Below, piece by piece: positions 36,309 through 44,730 of a stretch of DNA of 64,000 nt (the first letter of the stretch is position 1; every line of letters begins with the position of its first letter). Where the stretch lies: the NCBI RefSeq assembly GCF_002014825.1, contig NZ_MUYU01000009.1, positions 62,001 through 126,000 of the forward strand. The letters run 5' to 3'. The stretch comes from Moraxella pluranimalium (lineage in GTDB: Bacteria > Pseudomonadota > Gammaproteobacteria > Pseudomonadales > Moraxellaceae). Both the position numbers and the translations under genes were made by a program. The notes beneath the pieces were generated by a model, which saw nothing but the letters and a program-made list of their open reading frames with translations, did no database searches and was not told the DNA's origin.

Positions 36309-38255
36309 TTACATCAAGATACGGCGTGGATCTGCCAATAGCTTGGCGATATAGCGTGTAAACACTGCCGCATCAGCGCCATTGATGGTGCGATGGTCAT
36401 AAGACAATGACAGTGGTAGCATTAGGCGTGGCTCAAACTCTTTGCCATTCCAGCGTGGTTGGAAGGTTGATTCTGAGATACCCAAAATTGCCACTTGTGG
36501 GAAATTGACCAGTGGCGTGAAGTAAGTACCGCCCATATTGCCTTGACTTGAGATGGTAAAGCTTGCGCCTTGTAGCTCTTTGGCAGACAGCTTCTTATCA
36601 CGAGCTTTCTTGGCAAGTTCGCCAATTTCCACAGCCAGCTGACGGATGCCCTTAGCTTGCGCATCTTTGATGACAGGGACAATCAGACCATCATCCGTTG
36701 CGACAGCGATACCCATATTGACCGACTTGCGGATAATCATTTGGGTGTTGTCATCAGAGACATGGCTGTTGAATTTTGGATGCTGAGTCAGTGCGTATGC
36801 CACTGCCTTGACGATGAATGCCAAGATAGTTAGGCTGACGCCCTGCGCTTTAAATTCGCCCTTAAGCTCATTACGCAAGTTCTCGGTGTCGGTGATGTCC
36901 GCTAGGTCAAACTGGGTGACTTGTGGAATCAGCGTGTTCAGATTCAGCTGCGGGATAGAGACTTTTTGTAGTCGAGATAGCTCAACAGTCTCAATCTCAC
37001 CCCAGATTTCTTTGTTTGACATATCTGGTAGTGGTGGCAAGCCAACTCGTGCCGCAACAGCTTGTGCACTTGCTGCAGCTGCAGGCTTAGTAGCACCGCT
37101 CATCACGCTCTTGACATAGCCGAATAGGTCTTCTTTTAGGATACGACCATGTGCCGCTGTACCTGTCACAAGGCTAATATCCACACCCATCTCACGAGCC
37201 AACTTACGCACCGCAGGACCTGCATGAGCATTGCGCGCTTTTTCGTTCACGACAGCTTCAGGCAGTTTTTGGCTTGGTGCTGTGCTTGCTTGTGGTGCAG
37301 CTGCTTTTGGCGCACTGGCTTGTGGTGCTTGTGCAGGTGCGGCAGGTGTAGCAGTCGCCACAGGCGCAGAAGCCTGTGCACCACCTTTGATGGTGATGAA
37401 TGCTTGACCGTTTGATACGGCATCGCCTTGTTTGACAAGGATGGCTTCAATCACACCATCAACCGGTGCAGGCACTTCCACAGATGCTTTGTCTGATTCC
37501 ACCAAAATCAACGGCTGATCTTTGGTGACGGTATCGCCAACCTTGACCATCACATCAGCGACTTCAGCACTGTCCACGCCTAGATCAGGTAGGTTGTGCG
37601 TTTGGCTTGATGCTGCGGCAGCTGGTGCAGGTGCTTGTGCGGTTACTGGTGCTTGTTCTGCTTGTACAGGGGCAGTTTGTGGTGCAGTGTCAGCAGATGC
37701 GCCACCTTTGATGGTGATGAATGCTTGACCATTTGATACGGCATCGCCTTGTTTGACAAGGATAGCTTCTACAACACCATCAACCGGCGCAGGTACTTCC
37801 ACAGATGCTTTATCTGACTCAACCAAAATCAACGGCTGATCTTTGGTCACAGTATCACCTACTTTCACCATTACATCGGCAACTTCGGCACTGTCCACAC
37901 CTAGATCAGGCAGGTTGTGCGTTTGGCTTGATGCTGGTGCTGATGCAACTGGTGCAACTGCTTGTGCAGGCTGTTCAGTTGGTGCTGGTGCTGATTCGGC
38001 AGGCTTTTCTTCTTGTGCTGGTACAGCTGCACCAGTTTCAACAGCGAATAGTACCGAGCCTTCGCTGATACTATCGCCGACATTGACATGAACGGCGGTG
38101 ATGGTACCTGCAACAGGTGCAGGTACTTCAACAGATGCTTTGTCCGACTCAACCAAGACTAGGTTGTCATTTTCGCTAATAACATCACCGACTTTTACCA
38201 TCACTTCGGCAACTTCGGCACTTTCTACACCCAAATCGGGGGCTTTGATTTCCAT
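36309..38255 (-). CDS. aceF: Pyruvate dehydrogenase E2, dihydrolipoamide acetyltransferase
   Basis: Core of the pyruvate dehydrogenase complex; accepts acetyl from E1 on lipoyl-lysine and passes it to CoA. Three lipoyl domains carry ESDKAS lysines at about 39, 149 and 256, separated by Ala/Pro-rich linkers. A peripheral subunit-binding domain (NEKARNAHAGPAVRKLARE, about 337-383) and a C-terminal catalytic domain with SYDHRTING (His about 621) follow. Domains 2 and 3 are nearly identical in protein sequence. ATG 38255 is chosen because AGGAG is six bases upstream; the adjacent ATG at 38258 leaves only three. It lies 24 bases after aceE in one operon. No lpd gene is in the window. Confidence 0.97.
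   Translation of the reverse strand: MEIKAPDLGVESAEVAEVMVKVGDVISENDNLVLVESDKASVEVPAPVAGTITAVHVNVGDSISEGSVLFAVETGAAVPAQEEKPAESAPAPTEQPAQAVAPVASAPASSQTHNLPDLGVDSAEVADVMVKVGDTVTKDQPLILVESDKASVEVPAPVDGVVEAILVKQGDAVSNGQAFITIKGGASADTAPQTAPVQAEQAPVTAQAPAPAAAASSQTHNLPDLGVDSAEVADVMVKVGDTVTKDQPLILVESDKASVEVPAPVDGVIEAILVKQGDAVSNGQAFITIKGGAQASAPVATATPAAPAQAPQASAPKAAAPQASTAPSQKLPEAVVNEKARNAHAGPAVRKLAREMGVDISLVTGTAAHGRILKEDLFGYVKSVMSGATKPAAAASAQAVAARVGLPPLPDMSNKEIWGEIETVELSRLQKVSIPQLNLNTLIPQVTQFDLADITDTENLRNELKGEFKAQGVSLTILAFIVKAVAYALTQHPKFNSHVSDDNTQMIIRKSVNMGIAVATDDGLIVPVIKDAQAKGIRQLAVEIGELAKKARDKKLSAKELQGASFTISSQGNMGGTYFTPLVNFPQVAILGISESTFQPRWNGKEFEPRLMLPLSLSYDHRTINGADAAVFTRYIAKLLADPRRILM
37381..37935 (-). 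repeat. Tandem lipoyl-domain duplication in aceF (321-base period)
   Basis: The stretch 37702-37935 recurs at 37381-37614 with the same spacing throughout. The DNA differs at roughly one base in ten or more, but nearly all changes are silent: in the compared domain only one Val/Ile exchange (VVEAIL versus VIEAIL) is seen. Confidence 0.85.
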
Positions 38256-38279
38256 CATATTCTCCTATAGTTCGGGTGA

Positions 38280-41021
38280 TTAGTGATTGTCGTCAACCAG
38301 TTCTGGCACTGGGTTTGGCTCACGAGTTGTCTTCGGTGCTGGCGCATCAGGGAAGAAATCGTACTGTGGTTGTGGCTGCCATGCAGGTGCTTGGTCAGCA
38401 TCAATCTCAAAGCTATTGATAGCATCTTGTACTAGGCGTACATCGATTTCGCCTTCGTCTGCCAATTTCTTCAAAGTCGCAACAACGATGTGTTCAGCAT
38501 TGACATTAAAGAAGCTACGCAGTTTGGCACGGCTGTCCGAACGACCAAAGCCATCAGTACCTAGCGTCACATATGGACGGCTGTCAGGTAGCCAGCCACG
38601 GATTTGCTCTGAGTAGTTGCGCATATAGTCAGTCGCTGCAACCACGATACCTTTGTGTGGCGCCATTTGCTGAGTCACCCAAGGAGTTTTTTGTTCAGCA
38701 GTTGGGTGTAGGCGGTTGTAGTCATCGCACGCCATACCATCGCGGGTCAGCTCATTGAAGCTGGTCACGCTCCACACGTTTGCTGTGATGCCAAATTCAT
38801 CTTTTAGGATGCGAGCGGCTTTTTGGACTTCACGCAGAATCACACCTGAACCAAGTAGCTGAACTTGTGTTGAGCCATTGTCTTCAAGCAGATACATACC
38901 ACGCTTGATGCCTTCTTCGACACCTGCAGGCATTGCAGGTTGTTCGTAGTTTTCGTTCATCAAGGTGATGTAGTAGTACACACGCTCACCTTCGCCATAC
39001 ATACGGCGCAGACCGTCATGCATCACAACAGCTAGCTCATAGCCATAGCATGGGTCATAAGTCACACAGTTTGGAATTGTACCAAATAGGATGTGGCTAT
39101 GACCGTCTTGGTGTTGCAGACCTTCACCGTTTAGCGTGGTACGACCTGCGGTTGCACCAAATAGGAAACCTTGCGCTTGGCAGTCACCTGCCGCCCATGC
39201 CAAGTCACCGATACGCTGGAAACCAAACATTGAGTAGTAGATGTACATCGGAATCATCGGCAATGCGTTCACCGAGTAGCTGGTCGCCAAAGCAATCCAC
39301 GCACTCATCGCACCTGCTTCGTTGATGCCTTCTTCAAGCATATGGCCGTCTTTGGCTTCACGATAGCCCATCAAGGCTTCGGCATCTTCGGCAACATAGT
39401 TTTGACCGACTGATGAATAAATACCCAACTGACGGAACATGCCTTCTAGACCAAAGGTACGCGCTTCATCCGGTACGATTGGCACGACGTGTTTGTTTAG
39501 GCCTTTGTCTTTTAGTAGTGCTGATAGCAAGCGCACATAGACCATCGTCGTAGATTGTTCTTTGCCTTTTGAGCCTTGTAGCACTTGGTCAAAGATTGAC
39601 AGCTCAGGAATCTGTAGCGGAATATGACCACTACGACGCGCAGGCAAATGACCGCCCAATGATTCGCGGCGACCCATCAAATATTTGTATTCAGCACTAT
39701 CAGGGCTTGGGCGGTAGAATGGTAATTCTTTAAGCTGCTCATCGGTAAATGGCAAGTCAAAACGGTCACGGAAATATTTCAGACCACTTTCATCCAATTT
39801 CTTCAATTGGTGTGCTTTGTTCACCGCTTGGATTTGGCTTGATAGACCATAGCCTTTGACGGTTTTGACCAAAATAACTGTCGGCTGACCTTTGGCTTTC
39901 ATTGCTTCAGCATACGCTGCATAAACTTTCTTCGGATCGTGGCCACCACGGTTTAGGTGCATCAGCTCTTCATCCGTCCAGTCTTTAACCATCTCTGCAA
40001 GCTCTGGATATTTACCAAAGAACTCTTTGCGGACAAAAGCACCATCACGGGCTGCATATAGCTGATATTCACCATCAACCACTTCATCCATACGCTGTCT
40101 TAGCGCACCTGATTTGTCTTTGGCAAGTAGCGGATCCCAATGATCGCCCCAAATGACTTTAATCACTTTCCAGCCTGCACCACGGAATACCGACTCAAGC
40201 TCTTGGATGATTTTGCCGTTACCACGCACAGGGCCGTCTAGACGCTGTAGGTTACAGTTGATAACCCAAATTAGGTTGTCAAGCTTTTCACGGCCCGCCA
40301 TTGAGATCGCACCCAAGCTTTCTGGTTCGTCCGTCTCACCGTCGCCCAAGAATGCCCATACTTTACGGTCTTCGTCTTTGATCAGACCACGGTTGGTTAG
40401 GTATTTTTGGTTGCGAGCTTGATAAATCGACATCAACGGACCTAGACCCATCGATACGGTTGGGAACTGCCAATAGTCCGGCATCAAATATGGGTGCGGA
40501 TAGCTTGATAGACCTTTACCATCGACTTCACGGCGGAAATTCTCAAGCTGCTCTTCGCTTAGGCGACCTTCTAGGAACGAACGAGCGTACATACCCGGCG
40601 CACCATGACCTTGATAATAAATCATGTCACCGCCGTGCGCTTCGCTTGGTGCACGCCAAAAATGGTTAAAGCCTGTTTCGTACAAAGTCGCTGATGACGC
40701 AAAAGTCGCCAAGTGACCACCCAGCTCGTCATCATTTTGGTTGGCACGCATAACCATCGCTAACGCATTGTAGCGAATCAAGGCACGCAATTTGCGCTCC
40801 ATGTGTAGATCACCAGGATAATTTGGCTCATCTTCAGCAGGAATGGTGTTGATATAAGCGGTATCTAGTCGGTTGAATGGCAAGCCTTCTTGAACTGCCA
40901 TGTTGTATAGTGCTTTTAGTAGAAATTGTGCACGATCTTTGTCGGCATTTTTAATAACCGATTCAAAAGCATCTAACCACTCTTGGGTTTCGATGTGATC
41001 GGTATCGTTATAATAAGTCAT
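38280..41021 (-). CDS. aceE: Pyruvate dehydrogenase E1 component (homodimeric type)
   Basis: Thiamine-diphosphate-dependent decarboxylase that starts pyruvate oxidation to acetyl-CoA. At about 913 residues it has the length of the homodimeric AceE (E. coli 887). Near the N-terminus, GGHLATFASSATLYETGFNHFW and YYQGHGAPGMYARSFLEGRL contain the active-site histidines. FLGDGETDEPES with INCNLQRLDGPV forms the ThDP/Mg site. The start is ATG 41021 with AGGA eight bases upstream; a GTG three bases earlier is possible. The C-terminus is extended by an acidic Pro-rich tail (FFPDAPAPKTTREPNP). First gene of aceE-aceF. A small palindrome at 41130 may be an operator. Confidence 0.97.
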   Translation of the reverse strand: MTYYNDTDHIETQEWLDAFESVIKNADKDRAQFLLKALYNMAVQEGLPFNRLDTAYINTIPAEDEPNYPGDLHMERKLRALIRYNALAMVMRANQNDDELGGHLATFASSATLYETGFNHFWRAPSEAHGGDMIYYQGHGAPGMYARSFLEGRLSEEQLENFRREVDGKGLSSYPHPYLMPDYWQFPTVSMGLGPLMSIYQARNQKYLTNRGLIKDEDRKVWAFLGDGETDEPESLGAISMAGREKLDNLIWVINCNLQRLDGPVRGNGKIIQELESVFRGAGWKVIKVIWGDHWDPLLAKDKSGALRQRMDEVVDGEYQLYAARDGAFVRKEFFGKYPELAEMVKDWTDEELMHLNRGGHDPKKVYAAYAEAMKAKGQPTVILVKTVKGYGLSSQIQAVNKAHQLKKLDESGLKYFRDRFDLPFTDEQLKELPFYRPSPDSAEYKYLMGRRESLGGHLPARRSGHIPLQIPELSIFDQVLQGSKGKEQSTTMVYVRLLSALLKDKGLNKHVVPIVPDEARTFGLEGMFRQLGIYSSVGQNYVAEDAEALMGYREAKDGHMLEEGINEAGAMSAWIALATSYSVNALPMIPMYIYYSMFGFQRIGDLAWAAGDCQAQGFLFGATAGRTTLNGEGLQHQDGHSHILFGTIPNCVTYDPCYGYELAVVMHDGLRRMYGEGERVYYYITLMNENYEQPAMPAGVEEGIKRGMYLLEDNGSTQVQLLGSGVILREVQKAARILKDEFGITANVWSVTSFNELTRDGMACDDYNRLHPTAEQKTPWVTQQMAPHKGIVVAATDYMRNYSEQIRGWLPDSRPYVTLGTDGFGRSDSRAKLRSFFNVNAEHIVVATLKKLADEGEIDVRLVQDAINSFEIDADQAPAWQPQPQYDFFPDAPAPKTTREPNPVPELVDDNH

Positions 41022-41129
41022 CACATTTATCCTGCGTTAACCAAGCAATCGCCAAAACGCTCAGCGATTACAAAACACACATGCCAAGACCGATAGACAA
41101 TCTTGACACGCACCACATTTAATTACTTA

Positions 41130-41144
41130 TGATACAAAGTATCA
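41130..41144 (-). promoter_or_regulatory. Palindrome upstream of aceE
   Basis: TGATAC-AAA-GTATCA is a perfect six-base dyad with a three-base centre, 109 bases before the aceE ATG. It has the size of a GntR- or other dimeric regulator site. The regulator is unknown and no pdhR gene is in the window. Confidence 0.45.
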
Positions 41145-41394
41145 ACAGCAAATCAAAACTTTTTCGTATTGCTATTATAAGAGTATTGGTAAAAAAAGTT
41201 TATTCCCAAAAATAAATACTTATATAGCTTTCATTTATTTGGTGAATAATACCACAAAACACCTGCTAAATCACGGCATTTTCGGTCAAAATCTCTGCAT
41301 ATGCTACTGATTTTGTATCAATTTTGTCAATGATTGCCATTAAAAAAATTTACTACTGTGCACTCAAAGTTGAGCGGTACAGTGCAAACACAGC

Positions 41395-41430
41395 AAAAAG
41401 CCCAAATACCAAGCTGTATTAGGGCTTTTT
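41395..41430 (-). terminator. Terminator after the bacterioferritin pair
   Basis: AAAAAGCCCAAATAC (41395-41409) pairs with GTATTAGGGCTTTTT (41416-41430) with one mismatch. On the minus strand the 3' arm ends in a T-run. Confidence 0.8.
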
Positions 41431-41472
41431 TTGGCTCGCTTTTACCAATCGCAAAACAGATAAAGTAGTCGA

Positions 41473-41946
41473 TTAGTCGTCGCTTGCTTTTAGCTGAATG
41501 AAGTTTTGGATACCCATATCTTCAATCATTTCTTGCTGTGTTGTTATCCAATCTTCATACTCTTCGTTACCATCTTTGAGATTAACGAGAAGTTCACGAG
41601 AGACATAATCACGATTAGCTTCACAAACACCGATGGCATCGACTAGAATGTCGTGCTTACGCTGTTCAAGCTTTAGATCGCAAGCTAGGATTTCTTCGAC
41701 AGTCTCGCCAATCATCAGCTTGCCGTATTCTTGTAGGTTTGGCAAACCTTCAAGCAATAACACACGCTCAATCAGCTCATCAGACCATTTCATTTCTTGG
41801 ATTGACTGCTTATAAAACGCTTCATTAAGCTCGCCGATGCCCCAGTTTTTGACGATGCGTGCGTGCAAAAAATACTGGTTAATCGCAATCAATGACTGAC
41901 CAAGCACGGCGTTCAATGCACGGATAACTTCTTTATTACCTTTCAT
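41473..41946 (-). CDS. bfr: Bacterioferritin, haem-binding (beta-type) subunit
   Basis: A 157-residue four-helix ferritin. Compared with E. coli Bfr, the haem-ligand Met52 is kept (QEMKW), but ferroxidase ligands are lost: Glu18 is Ser, His54 is Trp, Glu127 is Asn and His130 is Tyr; Glu51 and Glu94 remain. It should therefore bind haem but not oxidise Fe(II) at a normal di-iron site. Such subunits in other bacteria, for example Pseudomonas putida, assemble with a ferroxidase-competent partner, and one is encoded 20 bases upstream in the same operon. GGGAG precedes the ATG. Confidence 0.93.
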   Translation of the reverse strand: MKGNKEVIRALNAVLGQSLIAINQYFLHARIVKNWGIGELNEAFYKQSIQEMKWSDELIERVLLLEGLPNLQEYGKLMIGETVEEILACDLKLEQRKHDILVDAIGVCEANRDYVSRELLVNLKDGNEEYEDWITTQQEMIEDMGIQNFIQLKASDD

Positions 41947-41966
41947 AAATACTCCCTTATCCTATA

Positions 41967-42461
41967 TTAGTGCGCTGCGGTCGCTTGTACCGCTTCGCCT
42001 GCCACGCTTTGTAGGTAATTTTGCAGACCCATCAGCTCGATTAGGCGTAGTTGTTGTTCTAGCCAATGCGCGTGGTCTTGTTCAGTATCTTCTAGCTGAC
42101 GCACCAGCATATCACGAGTGACATAATCACGCTCAGCTTCGCATAGGGCGATACCTTCTTTTAGGTGTTCTTGGACGCTGTATTCTAGCTCAAGGTCGCT
42201 TTTTAGCATACTTGGCACATCAGTACCGATATTAAGCGCGCCCACTTGCATATTTGGCGTGCCACCAAGCATCAAAATACGAGTAATCAGCAGCTGTGCG
42301 TGCAAGGTTTCATCTTCCATCTCGTGATGGATACGGTCATACAGCTTGCCAAGATGCCATTCAGCATACATTTGCGAATGGATAAAATATTGGTCACGAG
42401 CACCAAGCTCGCCTGCCAATAGGAAATTTAGATAATCGATAACTTTTTGTGAAGATTTCAT
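41967..42461 (-). CDS. bfr: Bacterioferritin, ferroxidase (alpha-type) subunit
   Basis: A 164-residue bacterioferritin that keeps the ferroxidase ligands Glu18 (AGELGA), Glu51, His54 (DETLHAQ), Glu94, Glu127 and His130 (EQDHAHW), but has Thr at position 52 in place of the haem-ligand Met. It is the functional complement of the adjacent subunit: this one oxidises iron, the other binds haem for iron release. ATG 42461 has GGAG seven bases upstream, so a 12-residue longer frame is rejected. An Ala-rich tail (VQATAAH) ends the protein. Confidence 0.93.
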   Translation of the reverse strand: MKSSQKVIDYLNFLLAGELGARDQYFIHSQMYAEWHLGKLYDRIHHEMEDETLHAQLLITRILMLGGTPNMQVGALNIGTDVPSMLKSDLELEYSVQEHLKEGIALCEAERDYVTRDMLVRQLEDTEQDHAHWLEQQLRLIELMGLQNYLQSVAGEAVQATAAH

Positions 42462-42605
42462 AGTCGTACTCCAAATAAACACGGGGCAACTTGCCAATTT
42501 GCTATAGCATTATCTTAACACAGACTTGATAAAAATCTAGCATGACTTTGTAATGCTATAGAACTGCGAACGCTTAGCACTCTGATAATAACTTGCAAAT
42601 GACAT

Positions 42606-42640
42606 AAAAAATCATCCAGACACTGTCGCATCTAGATGAT
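42606..42640 (-). terminator. Minus-strand terminator between bfd and bfr
   Basis: TCTAGATGAT (42631-42640) pairs with ATCATCCAGA (42611-42620) with one mismatch, and the minus-strand transcript continues into a run of T (42606-42610). It lies 240 bases beyond the bfd stop and 145 before the bfr start. Confidence 0.6.
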
Positions 42641-42738
42641 CGTATGTAAAATATGATAAGTCTTTGATTTTATTATAATTATCTAAAATCTTGCACAAAA
42701 GTTAATCAAAAATCACTATCATTTAGTTTTTTAAATTT

Positions 42739-42757
42739 GAAAATGATTATCGATTGA
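42739..42757. promoter_or_regulatory. Fur-box-like site 1
   Basis: GAAAATGATTATCGATTGA matches the 19-base Fur consensus at 12 positions, with the core AATGATTATC intact. Confidence 0.5.
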
Positions 42758-42790
42758 TAAAATTTACAAACTTGGCACTTGGCTATTTTT

Positions 42791-42809
42791 AAGAATGATT
42801 ATCACATCT
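42791..42809. promoter_or_regulatory. Fur-box-like site 2
   Basis: AAGAATGATTATCACATCT matches the Fur consensus at 11 of 19 positions. It repeats the AATGATTATC core 52 bases from site 1, about five helical turns. Confidence 0.45.
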
Positions 42810-42881
42810 TAGCAATAATCTAGCAATATAATTACAAAGTTTATACACTTTAATCAGCATCATTCTCTGATGCTAGCAGTC

Positions 42882-43076
42882 TTAGCCTGCCATCACATCA
42901 ATTGCTACAAAGTTTGCTTGATGCTCATCCACCAAATCCTGCACCATCGGGATACAGCAACCACAGCAAGTACCGACTGACAAAGTCTCTTGCAGTCCAT
43001 TCATGCCGTCCACGCCAGATGCGAGTGCGGTCTTGATTTGGGTGTCTTTGACATCATGACAAATACAAACATACAT
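42882..43076 (-). CDS. bfd: Bacterioferritin-associated ferredoxin Bfd
   Basis: A 64-residue [2Fe-2S] protein that donates electrons to bacterioferritin haem to release stored iron. The family ligands Cys4 and Cys6 (MYVCIC) and the later pair Cys38 and Cys41 (GTCCGCC) are present. Two extra cysteines (37 and 40) in the same loop are unusual. The length matches E. coli Bfd. It lies on the bacterioferritin strand but 420 bases upstream, with its own promoter. A Fur-like site at 43178-43196 would make expression rise in iron shortage, as known for bfd in other bacteria. Confidence 0.93.
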   Translation of the reverse strand: MYVCICHDVKDTQIKTALASGVDGMNGLQETLSVGTCCGCCIPMVQDLVDEHQANFVAIDVMAG

Positions 43077-43449
43077 CGCTCAAATCCTTGTATCTGCAAG
43101 ACGGTTGCTTGCTTGTTGAAGTTGAATACATTTCACTCTCAAAAGCGAGTGATTCTTGTTTATGCGGTTATAATAACAATAACCGTTCCCATTTGCAACT
43201 GTTTTGATTGATTTATTTAAAGTTTTTGATACAAATTTTTAATCATCAAATGGATTCCGATTAACTTGACTAATTTACTCAGATTTTTAATAACTATTAT
43301 GCAAAATCTCACTCTGATTTATCTAGCTGACAGACCATGTTGGTACATAAAGATTCTATACCATGAATGTACTTTCACCCATATTTTGGCTATACATTGG
43401 CCTATTTTGGCAGTAAAATGTGTTTATTGTTTTAAGCTTTGTGACGATA
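43077..43449. other. Intergenic region between bfd and the WG-repeat gene
   Basis: 373 bases holding the divergent promoters. The left part contains the Fur-like site and the inverted repeat CGGTTAT-N7-ATAACCG (43165-43185). The rest is A/T-rich with no recognised RNA or coding frame. Confidence 0.5.
43178..43196 (-). promoter_or_regulatory. Candidate Fur site upstream of bfd
   Basis: On the minus strand GCAAATGGGAACGGTTATT matches the Fur consensus at 11 of 19 positions, 102 bases before the bfd ATG, and overlaps the dyad CGGTTAT/ATAACCG (43165-43185). Confidence 0.4.
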
Positions 43450-44610
43450 ATGACGACAACTTATTTAACACACGTATCTAGACTTGGACTTTTTGCAATC
43501 TTAAGCTATGCCAGCATCGGCGTAGCTGCCGCTGCGTGCAAACCACCAAAAAGCGACTACAAAAATGTCAGCTGTACCGCCCAAAGCGGTGTTTATCTTG
43601 CGACCAAAGATGATGGCTCGCCTGTGGCACTACTTGATAACAAAGGCAAAAAGACCGCCGATTTGTTCACTTATCATGCGGTGCTAGCACATCAGTTTGG
43701 CGATGGCTTGATGCCTGTTCAATTAGGTGGCAAGGTCGGCTATATCAATAAAAATGGCAAAACCGCCATCAGCGCCCAATACGACCGTATGCCAACAGGC
43801 GCGTGGGCTCGTGGTGTCTCTGATGGGCGTATCGTCGTCTATAAAAATGGTGCGTTTGGGGTGATTGACACACGGGGCAAGACGGTGGTTGGCTTTGACC
43901 GTAGTATCAGCAATATCACTGATTTTCAAAATGGGGTAGCGACCGTCACCAAAGGCAATCAACGCTATCAAATCGATACCAGTGGCAAGCGTATTGCAAG
44001 CACACCAGCGACGCTAGCACCTACACCGCAAGTCGCTACCGAGCCAAGCAGTCCGCCGCCAAGCTATACGCAGACCAAGCCACCGCCTGCATCGGTCACC
44101 ATCTCGCAGACCAGTAGTAATGTGCTTGGTGCGTCTAGCACGCATATCGTGACACAGCCTACAAGCACAACGCCCGCCATGTCACAAGCCTTTGTCAGCT
44201 CATCGGTTGTCAGTACGCCGGTCAATCAAGCTGCGACCGTCTCAGCCGTGCCAATGCGTTCATCCACCACATCACCGCCATTTTTCCCTGCCGAGCAAAA
44301 CGGCAAATGGGGCTTTATTGATGCCAATGGCGTGGCGATGATTCAATATGTCTTTGATGAAGTACAAAGCTATAGCGAAGGCTTGGCAGCGGTACGCATG
44401 GGTAGCCGTTGGGGTTATATCGACGGTCGGGGTGATTTGGTGATTGATTTTCGTTTTGAGCAAAGTGGCGTCGTGCCAAACGGTGCAACACCTACCCTAC
44501 CAAGTACGCCTTTTAAATTTGAAAATGGCCGAGCATGGATTGGCAATCTTGCCAATGGCACAAAGATGTGTATCGACCGTCAAGGCAATCCCGCTGCTTG
44601 TCAAGATTAG
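43450..44610 (+). CDS. Exported WG-repeat protein
   Basis: A 386-residue protein with an N-terminal signal (LGLFAILSYASIGVAAAAC); the AAAC end may be a lipobox. WG (KWG-like) repeats flank a long Ser/Thr/Pro-rich linker (about 190-280). The N-terminal repeats are VGYINKNGKTAI and FGVIDTRGKTVV; the C-terminal ones are KWGFIDANGVAMI and RWGYIDGRGDLVI. WG repeats are thought to form beta-propeller-like binding units, but their role is not known. ATG 43450 is chosen; an in-frame GTG at 43441 and longer starts exist and none has a good ribosome site. The final Cys pair (KMCIDR, AACQD) could be disulfide-bonded. Confidence 0.78.
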   Translation: MTTTYLTHVSRLGLFAILSYASIGVAAAACKPPKSDYKNVSCTAQSGVYLATKDDGSPVALLDNKGKKTADLFTYHAVLAHQFGDGLMPVQLGGKVGYINKNGKTAISAQYDRMPTGAWARGVSDGRIVVYKNGAFGVIDTRGKTVVGFDRSISNITDFQNGVATVTKGNQRYQIDTSGKRIASTPATLAPTPQVATEPSSPPPSYTQTKPPPASVTISQTSSNVLGASSTHIVTQPTSTTPAMSQAFVSSSVVSTPVNQAATVSAVPMRSSTTSPPFFPAEQNGKWGFIDANGVAMIQYVFDEVQSYSEGLAAVRMGSRWGYIDGRGDLVIDFRFEQSGVVPNGATPTLPSTPFKFENGRAWIGNLANGTKMCIDRQGNPAACQD

Positions 44611-44730
44611 CCCTATACAACCAAGCAACAAAACAGCCACCACTACCGTTAGCAATCGTGCGCTATGCTTATGATAAAATTTGTCATATAATGGCATGGA
44701 CACAATGAACATAAAAAGGAATGCATAACA

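Larger units (their letters stand above)
41022..41472. other. Intergenic region between bacterioferritin and aceE
   Basis: 451 bases without a coding frame. It contains the bacterioferritin terminator (41395-41430), an A/T-rich promoter zone and the palindrome at 41130-41144. No structured RNA was recognised. Confidence 0.55.
42462..42881. other. Intergenic region between bfd and the bacterioferritin operon
   Basis: 420 A/T-rich bases without a credible protein frame. It holds two Fur-box-like sequences and a minus-strand terminator, described separately. Between them a minus-strand promoter is plausible: TTGTGC with TATAAT 15 bases on (about 42674-42695). A short RNA of roughly 60-130 bases is therefore possible. 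Confidence 0.5.

Noticed and set aside
37149..37415. Cys- and Trp-rich plus-strand frame inside aceF
   Set aside because: It is the antisense shadow of the Ala/Pro-rich linker of aceF; composition and lack of ribosome site explain it.
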